Source of the DNA: Nitrospirota bacterium
Lineage (GTDB): Bacteria > Nitrospirota > Nitrospiria > SBBL01 > JAADHI01
Direction of reading: 5' to 3'
NCBI GenBank assembly: GCA_029261165.1
Contig: JAJDBV010000049.1
Coordinates: forward strand, 1-38,085
Length of the DNA stretch: 38,085 bases
The position numbers were made by a program, and so were the translations under genes. Positions 7,142 to 15,385 of the stretch are shown here, one piece after another (within the stretch, counting starts at the first letter, position 1; each line of letters opens with the position of its first letter). The notes below the pieces were generated by a model that searched no databases, was not told the DNA's origin, and saw only the letters and a list, made by a program, of their open reading frames with translations.

Positions 7142-8680
7142 TTATCGCATTCGATTACGGATCGTTCGTTCCAACCTGGAGATAGGACTCCTCGTATACA
7201 TATTGCGTATCGCTGCTCGCAGGCGATGGATGAGATTTAACCCAGCGGTTCTCCCGTGCTTATGAATGGAATGAAACGGTGCAACGAAATCTTTATCCAA
7301 CAAACGGGCGCGTCGAGGAAGGAGAAGACTATCTTCAATACGATGGGTTATTTGGTAAAGGAGGGATGGCCGTACATAGCCATGACCTACATGACCCTCG
7401 ATGAAAGACAATGGAATAAATCCCGCATCAATCGCTTCAAAAAGATCCTTCACCCATAGATAGCCCAAGGGGTTCTCTGTTGATACCCATGGCTGCGTTG
7501 CCATGTCTGTATAGTGAATCAATGCCGTTGCACCCTCATTAAATTGCTCAAGGGAATTCCAGGTCGGATCAATATCAAGGCGAATATCGTTTGCAACCGC
7601 CATGTCATACATAAGGGCTTCATACCGTAACTTTTCACAATCAAGGTCTGAAACAATTTCTTGAATATCCCACTTTAGCAGGTCACAATTCAAGAGCATG
7701 ACACTGAACTGTGGACGGCGACCACTCTCACCCGGCTCTCGTACAGCAAGACAATCCGCCCCATTGAAGGGTAAAACCCAGAGATCACGAATATCCTTAA
7801 AGACCTGCATGTCCGAATCCAGATAAACCGCCCTGCCTCTATAACCCGCCAACGCCGGAATAGTCAGCCTCTGGAATGAGAATGGTGTTCGAGGATGGTT
7901 TCGAATGTCTTTTGGGGTAGGAATCTCAATCCCCGCACGATGCATCGGGTAAATCTTGACACTCATACTCGCATGCTTACGAATAGAATACTCAAGCACT
8001 TTTACACTCAGCATCTGCGCTTCGGTCGTTGCCACATAAACCCGGATAGGCGTTTCTACATTTAGCGGGGCATAATCTATCCCTGTATTGAAAATAATTT
8101 TCGCTATCTTCTCAAACTGAACGTTAAAACTCTTTCTCTTATTGGAAAGTAATGTTTTATCTTTCAAATCATCAAACTCACCGCTGTAGGCAGCACCTCC
8201 ATCGATTCCTAAAGAGCGTACTTTACGAACCCCGGCCTGTGCGAGCAAATTCAGTGCTGCTTCTGCACTAAAGAACCTCACGTAAATGACAGGAGATCCT
8301 TCTCTTTTCTTGGGGGCCGTGCTTAGGTTGTACCATAACAATCGGCCCTCTTCTTCCAGCTGGTGGAGAAACGCATTTTCCCGAACCAGGTCAGCCAAAG
8401 TGCACAGACCAGGCTTATTTTTTACATGTGGATACCAAGGCATGACCAGTACCCGGGTATTCTCCACGAGGGAAATGCCACATGCGTCCACAACATCAAA
8501 ATCTATTATATGGGCAACAGTCACTTGTTGTTCGCGAACAGCATGATTGAGCGAAAAAAGCTTAAACATACTGATGTCAGAATGACTTCTTTCCGAAAAA
8601 CTGGGTCCTTTACCCAAGATCAACCATTGCTGGTTTTTTTCATAGCCCTGCTCCCCAAACCAGTTAAAATAGCTTTTCAC
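7142..8680 (-). CDS. Two-domain protein: Maf/DUF115-like domain plus GT8 glycosyltransferase
   Basis: This 512-residue protein appears to be a fusion. Residues 1-205 look like a Rossmann-type Maf/DUF115 (MptE-like) domain: WLILGKGPSFS near residue 20, LNHA near 45, DF near 60, and SAEAALNLL followed by GIDGG near 170. Residues from about 212 are a GT8-type glycosyltransferase: VYVATTEAQMLS, the metal-binding YLDSDMQVF near residue 295, and HYTDMATQPW near 410. GT8 enzymes use UDP- or CMP-activated sugars. The start codon is GTG, overlapping the upstream TGA (GTGA), so translation is coupled to the methyltransferase gene. The architecture could let one polypeptide add two different residues, or make and transfer one (inference). 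Confidence 0.75.
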   Translation of the reverse strand: MKSYFNWFGEQGYEKNQQWLILGKGPSFSERSHSDISMFKLFSLNHAVREQQVTVAHIIDFDVVDACGISLVENTRVLVMPWYPHVKNKPGLCTLADLVRENAFLHQLEEEGRLLWYNLSTAPKKREGSPVIYVRFFSAEAALNLLAQAGVRKVRSLGIDGGAAYSGEFDDLKDKTLLSNKRKSFNVQFEKIAKIIFNTGIDYAPLNVETPIRVYVATTEAQMLSVKVLEYSIRKHASMSVKIYPMHRAGIEIPTPKDIRNHPRTPFSFQRLTIPALAGYRGRAVYLDSDMQVFKDIRDLWVLPFNGADCLAVREPGESGRRPQFSVMLLNCDLLKWDIQEIVSDLDCEKLRYEALMYDMAVANDIRLDIDPTWNSLEQFNEGATALIHYTDMATQPWVSTENPLGYLWVKDLFEAIDAGFIPLSFIEGHVGHGYVRPSLLYQITHRIEDSLLLPRRARLLDKDFVAPFHSIHKHGRTAGLNLIHRLRAAIRNMYTRSPISRLERTIRNRMR

Positions 8681-9558
8681 TCCATTTGCCCTTCCAATGG
8701 GGGGACCCTTGGACCTTTTTTAGCAAAAAGCAATACTCGCGGTCCATTACGTTCATTCCTTGTTTCAATAATTTCAACCTTGCTAAAACCAGTACACTTT
8801 AATGTGTTAACGATGTCATCTAGCTTGAGCCACTTGGCATGATCATACATCCCTGAGAACGGATCAGAGTAACCGGATTCATTGAATTTCTTATATCGAT
8901 ACTCTATTCCATTGGCCTCATAGTTTTCTTTTGCTTCATCTTCGGGAGCGTAATGCGTATCCAACATAATACCAACGCGCGCATGTTCTCCTAAATCAAG
9001 CAAATGCTGAACGGGATCTTTTAAGTGATACAGAACACCAACATGATGAATTACATCTAAAGACGGTAAGCCGATTTTTATCGGCTTTTCTTCAATATTG
9101 CACTTAAAAACGGTTGGACTGAAACCAAAAAAGGCACATCGAATGATTGTCTTGACAACATTTTCGATTCTTGAATCGACAGCCGTTACTTTTTTTGCGA
9201 GTCCAGACAGCGCAATCGTATGAATGCCTTCGAAACAACCGACTTCCAAAACATGTTTATCCTTCAGGTCGAAATAATCGTGCATCAGCAAGACTCTTCT
9301 GTCTGGAATCTTTTGTGCTTCGATTCGCTTCCCGGCCCAGGCCGCACCCCCAAACCTTCGACCTCGGCCATCTACTGTGAAGCATTGCCAATTAAGTAAA
9401 TTGTTGAGTTCGACCAGATCATGATCACTTAAAGAGTCAACAAGCTCAGTTTCATTCTGATCCTCTTGGTAACCCGAAAAGGGGAATCGAGACCTGAATT
9501 TTTTCTGGTTGTAGTTCTTGATTATTTTTCTTATCGTGTGGAGGCCATTTCTTAACAT
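8677..9558 (-). CDS. Class I SAM-dependent methyltransferase, CmoB-like
   Basis: This 293-residue protein has a SAM-binding Rossmann core in its middle: VLEVGCFEGIHTIAL (motif I) and VTAVDSRIENV (acidic end of strand 2). Later elements are LDVIHHVGVLYHLKDP and a terminal strand. The pre-core segment W..FTVDGRGRRFGG resembles the family containing CmoB and related carboxymethyl/methyltransferases. Here it lies in a glycan locus, so methylation of a sugar or lipid carrier is more likely than tRNA modification (inference from context). The ATG at 9556-9558 is preferred to an in-frame TTG at 9570. It overlaps the GT8 fusion gene by 4 bases. The gene is more AT-rich than those to its left. Confidence 0.8.
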   Translation of the reverse strand: MLRNGLHTIRKIIKNYNQKKFRSRFPFSGYQEDQNETELVDSLSDHDLVELNNLLNWQCFTVDGRGRRFGGAAWAGKRIEAQKIPDRRVLLMHDYFDLKDKHVLEVGCFEGIHTIALSGLAKKVTAVDSRIENVVKTIIRCAFFGFSPTVFKCNIEEKPIKIGLPSLDVIHHVGVLYHLKDPVQHLLDLGEHARVGIMLDTHYAPEDEAKENYEANGIEYRYKKFNESGYSDPFSGMYDHAKWLKLDDIVNTLKCTGFSKVEIIETRNERNGPRVLLFAKKGPRVPPLEGQME

Positions 9559-9669
9559 GAGTAAACCCAATTAGCCCAATCATACTGGCCCTCCCCCACA
9601 AGGTCGCGGAAGATCCATCGCCTAGGCATCCTACATGCCCAAACTTTCCCGGGAAGAGAGCCAGTGTTA

Positions 9670-10500
9670 CTATTGATTTGTAAGGCGTATCAATCGTTTT
9701 GGAAATAATACTGCCGTAGTGGATCTCCCGGTCAATCCAACCTCAGTAATGGCTGAGGTCTCGCACGGATAAATAAGTGTGTGCGTTGTAAATATAGAGC
9801 TCCCCCTAAACATCATATAGTTAGCGACCCCCTTCTCGACCCCCTCGAAATCATCCAACGCAATGATCGCATCAGCTGTGGACAATTTATCCATTAGAAT
9901 AAGATCTTGATCTCCCACGCGCCCATCTATGTGGAAAAATGAAAAAGAGTTCTTCCCAGTCAAGGAACGTAACATATCCAAACTGGATGTTTTCTTGTAC
10001 TGAACGATTTTAATCTTACTGACTGCAGGCAGAGAGATCTCATTTGAAAAATCACAGGTGTGAATGCTCCCATTCGTTACTCCACCGTCCTCCATACCCA
10101 TCATGATAGCGGTTGTACTCTTACCGATAAATGTGCCGACTTCAAGAACATTTTCAGGTGCGAAAAACCGTGAGAGGCAATACAGGCACCAGGCGGAAGC
10201 AGATGATATTGAGCCAGTTTTATAATCAGCCCCACCTCGAAGGTCATCTAACTCTGAAAGCTGTTTAAAAAAAACAAATCGTTTATTATGAATCCAGAAT
10301 TCTGAATCGGAAAAGACTCTTTCCCAGAACATGCGACTCATCATCTCAACTGAAATATTTATACCCTGGGAAGGGGACATTCCATCACTTATTGCACTCG
10401 GAAGCGGATTCACTTGTTTTTTTCTCTTTATCTCCAACGAAATTGTTGCGAGGACCTTATTTAAAATAAGGAAAATTATTTTGATTAACTTACGAATCAT
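9670..10500 (-). CDS. Class I SAM-dependent methyltransferase (Methyltransf_24-like)
   Basis: The product has 276 residues. An N-terminal hydrophobic helix (residues about 5-22) is followed by a methyltransferase core. Motif I is VLEVGTFIGKSTTAIMMG. Next come IHTCDFSNE, FSFFHIDGRVGDQDL and IIALDDFEGVEKGVANYM, which resemble O-methyltransferase and cephalosporin-hydroxylase-like enzymes that bind a metal at the HIDG/DDF positions. It starts 3 bases after the stop of the WecF-like gene and so is in the same transcript. A 111-base gap follows before the next gene, with nothing recognisable in it. The likely substrate is a hydroxyl of the surface glycan, but this is context inference. Confidence 0.75.
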   Translation of the reverse strand: MIRKLIKIIFLILNKVLATISLEIKRKKQVNPLPSAISDGMSPSQGINISVEMMSRMFWERVFSDSEFWIHNKRFVFFKQLSELDDLRGGADYKTGSISSASAWCLYCLSRFFAPENVLEVGTFIGKSTTAIMMGMEDGGVTNGSIHTCDFSNEISLPAVSKIKIVQYKKTSSLDMLRSLTGKNSFSFFHIDGRVGDQDLILMDKLSTADAIIALDDFEGVEKGVANYMMFRGSSIFTTHTLIYPCETSAITEVGLTGRSTTAVLFPKRLIRLTNQ

Positions 10501-10503
10501 TTT

Positions 10504-11625
10504 CTAGCCCTTGTTAATACGAATTTTGATATCTTTGAGTTCAGAATATTGGAGTAACGTCGGAGGTGTTCCGGTCGGCTCACCTTTCTTACGATAAATT
10601 TGCTCAGGGCTCATACTCAAAAACTCCTTATGTGAAATGAGCTTCCCGGGGTAAAGATATTTGAAAATGTCGTAGTTGAAAGAAAATAAATTAAAACTCA
10701 CAACGCCACCCATTTTAACAAAATGAGTGAGAAGACCGACACCCTCATCCCTTAAGCAAGAAAAAAGGGCGATGTCGACGTTCTCCAATCTATCCTGCAT
10801 CTCTCTTGCCTTTAAAAATTTCCGCTCAAAAAAGACACTTTCGGCAAAATCGGCCTTCTCGTTTAATTTCTTCTCCAACGCATCCCGGTAAACCTCGTCG
10901 CCACCAGAATAAGATAAGAATCCTCGAACATGGATTTTCACAGGCCATCTTTTCTTATATTCTTTTATTATTTCAAGCGACTGTTCGTGCGCAACGGATG
11001 CAGTAGCGCTATGACAAATTAATACTGTTATTTCGTCTATATCAACCTTAATGTGCTCTTCGATAAATCTTATATCTTGATCACGAGAATAACCTTTAAA
11101 TATGGTCAATGGCGTTTTTAATGTGGTCTTAAATATCTTGCGATGAAAGGATCTTAACAGACGAAACTGTTTTGGGGTAAGAGCGAGGACAGCTTCAGAC
11201 CGGGAAACAACTTGTTGTCCAATCAACCGTCGAAATGTGCGAATAAATTTTGAATACCGACCTCTAATATTTGACCTATAATGTATTGGATTCAGTAAAG
11301 GGCTTTTTTTTAAGCAGTGCTGCTCGAATTCGATCTCATTCAAAAAGGTTGAGTAATAATCATCACCCCAATACAAGAGACCGTAATGGAAATTTCGCAC
11401 GAAGAACGACAAAGCCACGATCCAATAGTGTGGCACTCTGTGAAAGAGAACCAGACAATCAGTTCTTTTTTTGCATGCCGCATACAAGGAAAATAAGTCT
11501 TTCGTATTCTTCCAGAGGTTATTTTCTGCCCTATAAAAAAAACATTCATGGCCTAAGTCATTTGAAAAACCTTGAATAATAGGACCAAATATGCTTGGGT
11601 CTGGGATGACGTGTACTATTTTCAT
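10504..11625 (-). CDS. WecF-like TDP-Fuc4NAc transferase (4-alpha-L-fucosyltransferase family)
   Basis: The product has 373 residues. WecF adds 4-acetamido-4,6-dideoxygalactose (Fuc4NAc) from its dTDP donor to lipid III of enterobacterial common antigen. Visible similarities to E. coli WecF are HVIPDPSIFG at the start and YWGDDYY (WecF has WGADLY). The nucleotide-binding block VLICHSATASVAHEQSLEII corresponds to VGNSGDRSNEH in WecF. DIALFSCLRDEGVGLLTHF corresponds to GYFIFARQQGIGTLCLL. The WecE-type aminotransferase gene lies directly upstream, which supports the donor assignment. A 266-base gap precedes the ATG. It holds a TATAAT at 11796-11801 on the minus strand but no good -35, and nothing else recognisable. 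The gene is AT-rich compared with wecE. Confidence 0.75.
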   Translation of the reverse strand: MKIVHVIPDPSIFGPIIQGFSNDLGHECFFYRAENNLWKNTKDLFSLYAACKKRTDCLVLFHRVPHYWIVALSFFVRNFHYGLLYWGDDYYSTFLNEIEFEQHCLKKSPLLNPIHYRSNIRGRYSKFIRTFRRLIGQQVVSRSEAVLALTPKQFRLLRSFHRKIFKTTLKTPLTIFKGYSRDQDIRFIEEHIKVDIDEITVLICHSATASVAHEQSLEIIKEYKKRWPVKIHVRGFLSYSGGDEVYRDALEKKLNEKADFAESVFFERKFLKAREMQDRLENVDIALFSCLRDEGVGLLTHFVKMGGVVSFNLFSFNYDIFKYLYPGKLISHKEFLSMSPEQIYRKKGEPTGTPPTLLQYSELKDIKIRINKG

Positions 11626-11891
11626 TTTTACTTATCTTTTGAGAAAGCACGATCAGTGATGGTTTCTTCCCAAAGGACAACCGCTCACTGTGAGGTCGTG
11701 CCCCTTAATATCGTCTTAATTAGAATGATTGAATTTTCATTTAAACTTTTCAGTGATATAGAGTGGTACGGTCGTCATTGCGCTCAGTATTTTGGATTAT
11801 ACAGAAGTTAAAGCGCAGCTTCGCAGGAATATTGAACCTGTGAGAAGAACTTATGACCAATCGTTAATTTAAAACTTCCGAGGTCGTCGTA

Positions 11892-13019
11892 CTATTTTGG
11901 ATAAATCGCCAGCGCCAAACGACACAGCACCTCTTTTGTATCCACACCGACCCACAGTGGGAGCCTCAACAAACGGGCAGCGAGTTCATCTGTCTGGGTT
12001 AGTAAACCAGAGGTTCGACCATACCGCTTACCTCCTGGGGAACTATGTAACGGCACGTAGTGAAAAACCGTATTAACACCTTGTTGTCGCATCAACTCGA
12101 TGATCGAAGTTCGGTGCGCAAGCGAGTGGGACAACAAATAATACATGTGGGCATTGTGCTGGCAAAGGCCAGGAATCACGGGGCGTCGTACAACCTCAGC
12201 CGCTTCGGATGCGGCAAGGCCCTCATGGTAGGCATCCCAAATTGCGAGCCGCTTCTTAGTAATCTCCACTGCTTCCTGCATCTGAGCCCACAGAAATGCT
12301 GCGATTATTTCACCCGGCAAGAACGAAGATCCAATATCACACCAAGTGTATTGATCCAACTTCCCACGGGAAAACTGACTACGGTTTGTTCCTTTCTCGC
12401 GAATGATTTCAGCACGCTCAACAAAGCGCTCGTCATTGATTAATAGCGCACCTCCCTCGCCCGAAATAATGTTTTTGGTCTCATGGAAGCTGAGACATCC
12501 CATGTGACCAATTGAACCCAAAGGACGGTCTTTGTATGTGGACATGATGCCATGCGCAGCATCCTCGATAACCAACAGGTTGTACTTTTCGGCGATGGCC
12601 ATGATGGCGTCCATATCGCAGGAAACACCCGCATAATGCACAGGGACAATGGCGCGCGTTCGTGGCGTGATCGCGGCTTCAATCAGCGTTGCATCGATGT
12701 TTAAGGTATCTGGGCAAATGTCGATGAAAACCGGGATACCCCCCCTCAGTACAAATGCATTGGCAGTCGAGACGAAGGTATAAGAGGGCATAATTATTTC
12801 GTCACCAGGTTGAATATTTGCAAGAATGGCCGACATCTCCAGAGCCGCAGTGCAGGAATGGGTCAACAATGCCTTCTTAGTGCCGGTTCGCGCCTCAATC
12901 CATGAATGACAATAGTTGGTGAAGGGGCCATCCCCTGCAAGGATGAAATTGAAATGTGCCTTGGCAATGTAAAATAATTCTTTCCCTGTCATATAGGGCT
13001 TATTGAAGGGGATATTCAT
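11892..13019 (-). CDS. wecE: dTDP-4-amino-4,6-dideoxygalactose transaminase (WecE/RffA)
   Basis: This 375-residue PLP aminotransferase converts dTDP-4-keto-6-deoxyglucose to dTDP-4-amino-4,6-dideoxygalactose (dTDP-Fuc4N). It follows E. coli WecE almost end to end. Shared stretches include IPFNKPYMTG, LLTHSCTAALEM, QPGDEIIMPSYTFVSTANAF and IVPVHYAGVSCDMD. The PLP-lysine region is SFHETKNIISGEGG, and IIREKGTNRSQF and FHYVPLHSSPGGKRYG follow. Length matches the family. The ATG at 13017-13019 is followed by the canonical N-terminus. The genes for the dTDP-glucose precursor (rmlA/rmlB types) are not in the window. Together with the WecF-like gene it indicates a Fuc4N-containing glycan. Confidence 0.93.
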   Translation of the reverse strand: MNIPFNKPYMTGKELFYIAKAHFNFILAGDGPFTNYCHSWIEARTGTKKALLTHSCTAALEMSAILANIQPGDEIIMPSYTFVSTANAFVLRGGIPVFIDICPDTLNIDATLIEAAITPRTRAIVPVHYAGVSCDMDAIMAIAEKYNLLVIEDAAHGIMSTYKDRPLGSIGHMGCLSFHETKNIISGEGGALLINDERFVERAEIIREKGTNRSQFSRGKLDQYTWCDIGSSFLPGEIIAAFLWAQMQEAVEITKKRLAIWDAYHEGLAASEAAEVVRRPVIPGLCQHNAHMYYLLSHSLAHRTSIIELMRQQGVNTVFHYVPLHSSPGGKRYGRTSGLLTQTDELAARLLRLPLWVGVDTKEVLCRLALAIYPK

Positions 13020-13345
13020 GATAATTTTCTCGTTACAAACAATCTCGGCCAGCCGAGAGGAACACTCATCCCATTACGAATCATGGCGATCTCCACATTC
13101 AAACAACTTCTTAATGAATATCGTGACCCCAGACGAATTTCCAAGTAAAGCTATGGCATCAATATTCTTTTATGGAGTTTATTTTCACATCATACGGGAG
13201 ATAAACACTGCTTACGACAAAAGAGCCAAACATGATGCTGAGGTAATGCGATCACGTGAAACGCATCAACAATTCAATAACCTGCTCACAGTACCGATCA
13301 ACCCGCATTGGATGACTACCCTACGGGCTGGCGTGAAAAAAGAAA
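13020..13345. other. 326-base intergenic stretch without a recognisable gene
   Basis: This lies between the propeller gene and wecE, both on the minus strand. One plus-strand frame (13003-13356) is open throughout, but its translation resembles nothing known, lacks a ribosome binding site and overlaps both neighbours, so it is not called a gene. No clear promoter, terminator or repeat was found. The abrupt change from AT-rich sequence to the right to GC-richer wecE makes this a likely recombination junction (inference). Confidence 0.4.
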
Positions 13346-14248
13346 TTACTCTTTGATTAGCGTAGCAAGCCCAAAACCTGCCTTGCCGTAATCATTCCCG
13401 TTGTATAACATGAATCTATGCATTTTATGATCGAAGACAAATGGATACTCAATCATTTCGGAGTCCCAACCACTTTCACTGACATCTATCCCTGAGTTCT
13501 CTTTTCTATCCCATTTAATTCCATCCAGGCTATTGGCATACCCTATGCGGTACTTTTTCCCTTCACCTGATCGATAAGAGTACCACATATGATAACCGTC
13601 TTTATCTTTTACTACCGTGGGCCGGGAAAAAGCCTGTGCAACCCCTAATTCATACGGCACAGCAAGCCCCTGTTTTTGCCAATGCTCTCCGTCCCGCGAT
13701 GTTGCATATTTGATCACGTGCAACATCTCTCTATTCTCCTCTTCCCAGGTTATCGTAGAGCCATACCACATCTTATAATACCCTTTATCTTTCATCACCC
13801 AAGGATAGGACAGGCTGATGGGATCTTCTTCATCACTTGAAATAAATACTCCTTCAGGATCCAGGACCATTTTTTCAAGACTATCCAGTTTAAGACGTCC
13901 AATATCACCACGCCAATGGGCATGATCTCGAACTTGCCAACCCATGAACAGGACATAGTCATTTCCGTTTACCGAGTATATATTTCCAATACTCACACCG
14001 TGAGAATAAAAACTATCACTCTCCCCATATTTGAATATGGTTTTATTACACACATCTATCACTTTTAGTTTTTGAATATCTACATCAACAAAACCAATGG
14101 AAGACTTATCATCCTTATCTCTTCCACTAAAAAAAACCCTGAAAATATCTTCACTGATATGTCGTGCTATAGGATTGGAAGCATGTGTATATAGATTATT
14201 ATTAATGTATTCGAAATCAAAAATCTTTCCCAGCTTTTTCCACTTCAT
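13346..14248 (-). CDS. Five-bladed beta-propeller protein, glycosidase-like (GH43/32/130-type fold)
   Basis: This 300-residue protein has repeated blades of the form FRVFFSGRDKDDKSSIGFVD, YPWVMKDKGYYKMWYGS, YATSRDGEHWQ, RPTVVKDKDGYHMWYSYR and FVFDHKMHRFMLYNGND. These W-Y/F-S/Y-G motifs are typical of five-bladed propellers of the GH32/43/68/130 fold. There is no signal peptide, so it is probably cytoplasmic and may trim or bind an intermediate sugar rather than a polymer. Catalytic acids cannot be assigned with confidence. It starts 9 bases after the preceding methyltransferase gene stops and is strongly AT-rich like its upstream neighbours, which suggests shared acquisition. Confidence 0.65.
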   Translation of the reverse strand: MKWKKLGKIFDFEYINNNLYTHASNPIARHISEDIFRVFFSGRDKDDKSSIGFVDVDIQKLKVIDVCNKTIFKYGESDSFYSHGVSIGNIYSVNGNDYVLFMGWQVRDHAHWRGDIGRLKLDSLEKMVLDPEGVFISSDEEDPISLSYPWVMKDKGYYKMWYGSTITWEEENREMLHVIKYATSRDGEHWQKQGLAVPYELGVAQAFSRPTVVKDKDGYHMWYSYRSGEGKKYRIGYANSLDGIKWDRKENSGIDVSESGWDSEMIEYPFVFDHKMHRFMLYNGNDYGKAGFGLATLIKE

Positions 14249-14257
14249 GCATTAACC

Positions 14258-15385
14258 TTACTCAAGCCCTATCCCAGTAAATATATTCGAAAATTTAATA
14301 TTATTAATATCGTTAAATATACGTTTCACTTTTTTTTCATGTTTCGGATTGACTAACAAAACCATATTAATCTCTTCATTCATATTTTTTATAAGCTCTC
14401 TTGCTCTAGAAGAAGAAACAACCTTATCTTCTTTACTATAATCATCGATATAGTATTTAATTTTACAATCCAGTTGTGTATATGGAACAATCGTTTTTGC
14501 AATTTCTCCATAACCAAAGGCAATGAGCTCATTATGAGATTTCCTGGCAATAACATTATTTATATTTTCAAAAATCTTGTTTATATTTAAAATATTCCTA
14601 TTCTTTTCAAAAGAAAAAGTTTCCTCTGATATCATATTGTTCTTTCTGCAAATATACATGCCAACATTTGAATAAGCATCTCTACCAAGTTCATAGTTTA
14701 AAATATCAAAACCATTGGATCTGATAAGTTTTATAAAATTATTATGGGAAAAATGATACAGATGATCAATAAACAATATATCGTAGTTAAACCTGTCTTG
14801 AACTGGAAGAGCGATAACCATTATTCCTTCATCATTTAATATATTAAATGATTTTTTTAATAATGCTTCCGGTTCTTCTAAATGTTCTATGACACAATAC
14901 GATACCACCAAATCATATCTTTCAGTATCGTCAATGTTTTCAAACATAATATTTCTTACACTTGCAACATTATTTGCTATCTCCGATGCTTCTTTACTCG
15001 CCTCTACCCCAAACTTATTTTTCACATCCATCTTTTCTAACAAATAGCCTTGTCCGCAGCCTATTTCAAGCATATTCGAAAAGTGTTTAAGCTCAAGCGC
15101 GATCAGCAGCGAATCTATCCATTGATGAACGAACTCGCTTCTTGTTGTTTCAAGATCATCCTGATCAACAACAACCGTGTCAATATTTCGACTTGGAGAA
15201 TATTCATATTTATAAAACTCATCCCAATTGAAATCACATTTTGTTCCTACCGTGCCACAAGAAGTGCACTCTTTTTTTATTAACGGGTGATCTACTTTTG
15301 TCCCATCACTCATATATCCCTCTTTTAAAGAAAGAACCACCCTAAAGGAGGCCTTTTGGCAGACAGGACAATCCTTATTCAACAT
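14258..15385 (-). CDS. Class I SAM methyltransferase with N-terminal zinc-ribbon-like and C-terminal domains
   Basis: The product has 375 residues. Residues 1-46 carry a CPVC...CTSC four-cysteine cluster (Cys pairs near residues 6/9 and 40/43), as in sugar C-methyltransferases of the TylC3/NovU type. The SAM core follows: LEIGCGQGYLLEKM near residue 108, then VVSYCVIEHLEEPEALLK. A C-terminal Rossmann-like domain starts near residue 275 (ELIAFGYGEIAKTIVPY). This three-part layout is the hallmark of C-methyltransferases acting on dTDP-keto-sugars, so C-methylation of a nucleotide sugar is plausible. The start overlaps the dioxygenase gene by 11 bases. The gene is among the most AT-rich in the window, rich in ATT, AAT and AAA codons. 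Confidence 0.8.
   Translation of the reverse strand: MLNKDCPVCQKASFRVVLSLKEGYMSDGTKVDHPLIKKECTSCGTVGTKCDFNWDEFYKYEYSPSRNIDTVVVDQDDLETTRSEFVHQWIDSLLIALELKHFSNMLEIGCGQGYLLEKMDVKNKFGVEASKEASEIANNVASVRNIMFENIDDTERYDLVVSYCVIEHLEEPEALLKKSFNILNDEGIMVIALPVQDRFNYDILFIDHLYHFSHNNFIKLIRSNGFDILNYELGRDAYSNVGMYICRKNNMISEETFSFEKNRNILNINKIFENINNVIARKSHNELIAFGYGEIAKTIVPYTQLDCKIKYYIDDYSKEDKVVSSSRARELIKNMNEEINMVLLVNPKHEKKVKRIFNDINNIKFSNIFTGIGLE

Noticed and set aside
11684-11694. Palindrome CTCACTGTGAG upstream of the WecF-like gene
   Set aside because: Short, single, and not placed relative to a convincing promoter; the nearby TATAAT (11796-11801) lacks a -35.
13003-13356. Plus-strand open frame of 117 codons in the wecE upstream gap
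   Set aside because: No ribosome binding site, no recognisable motif, and it overlaps both flanking genes; probably chance.
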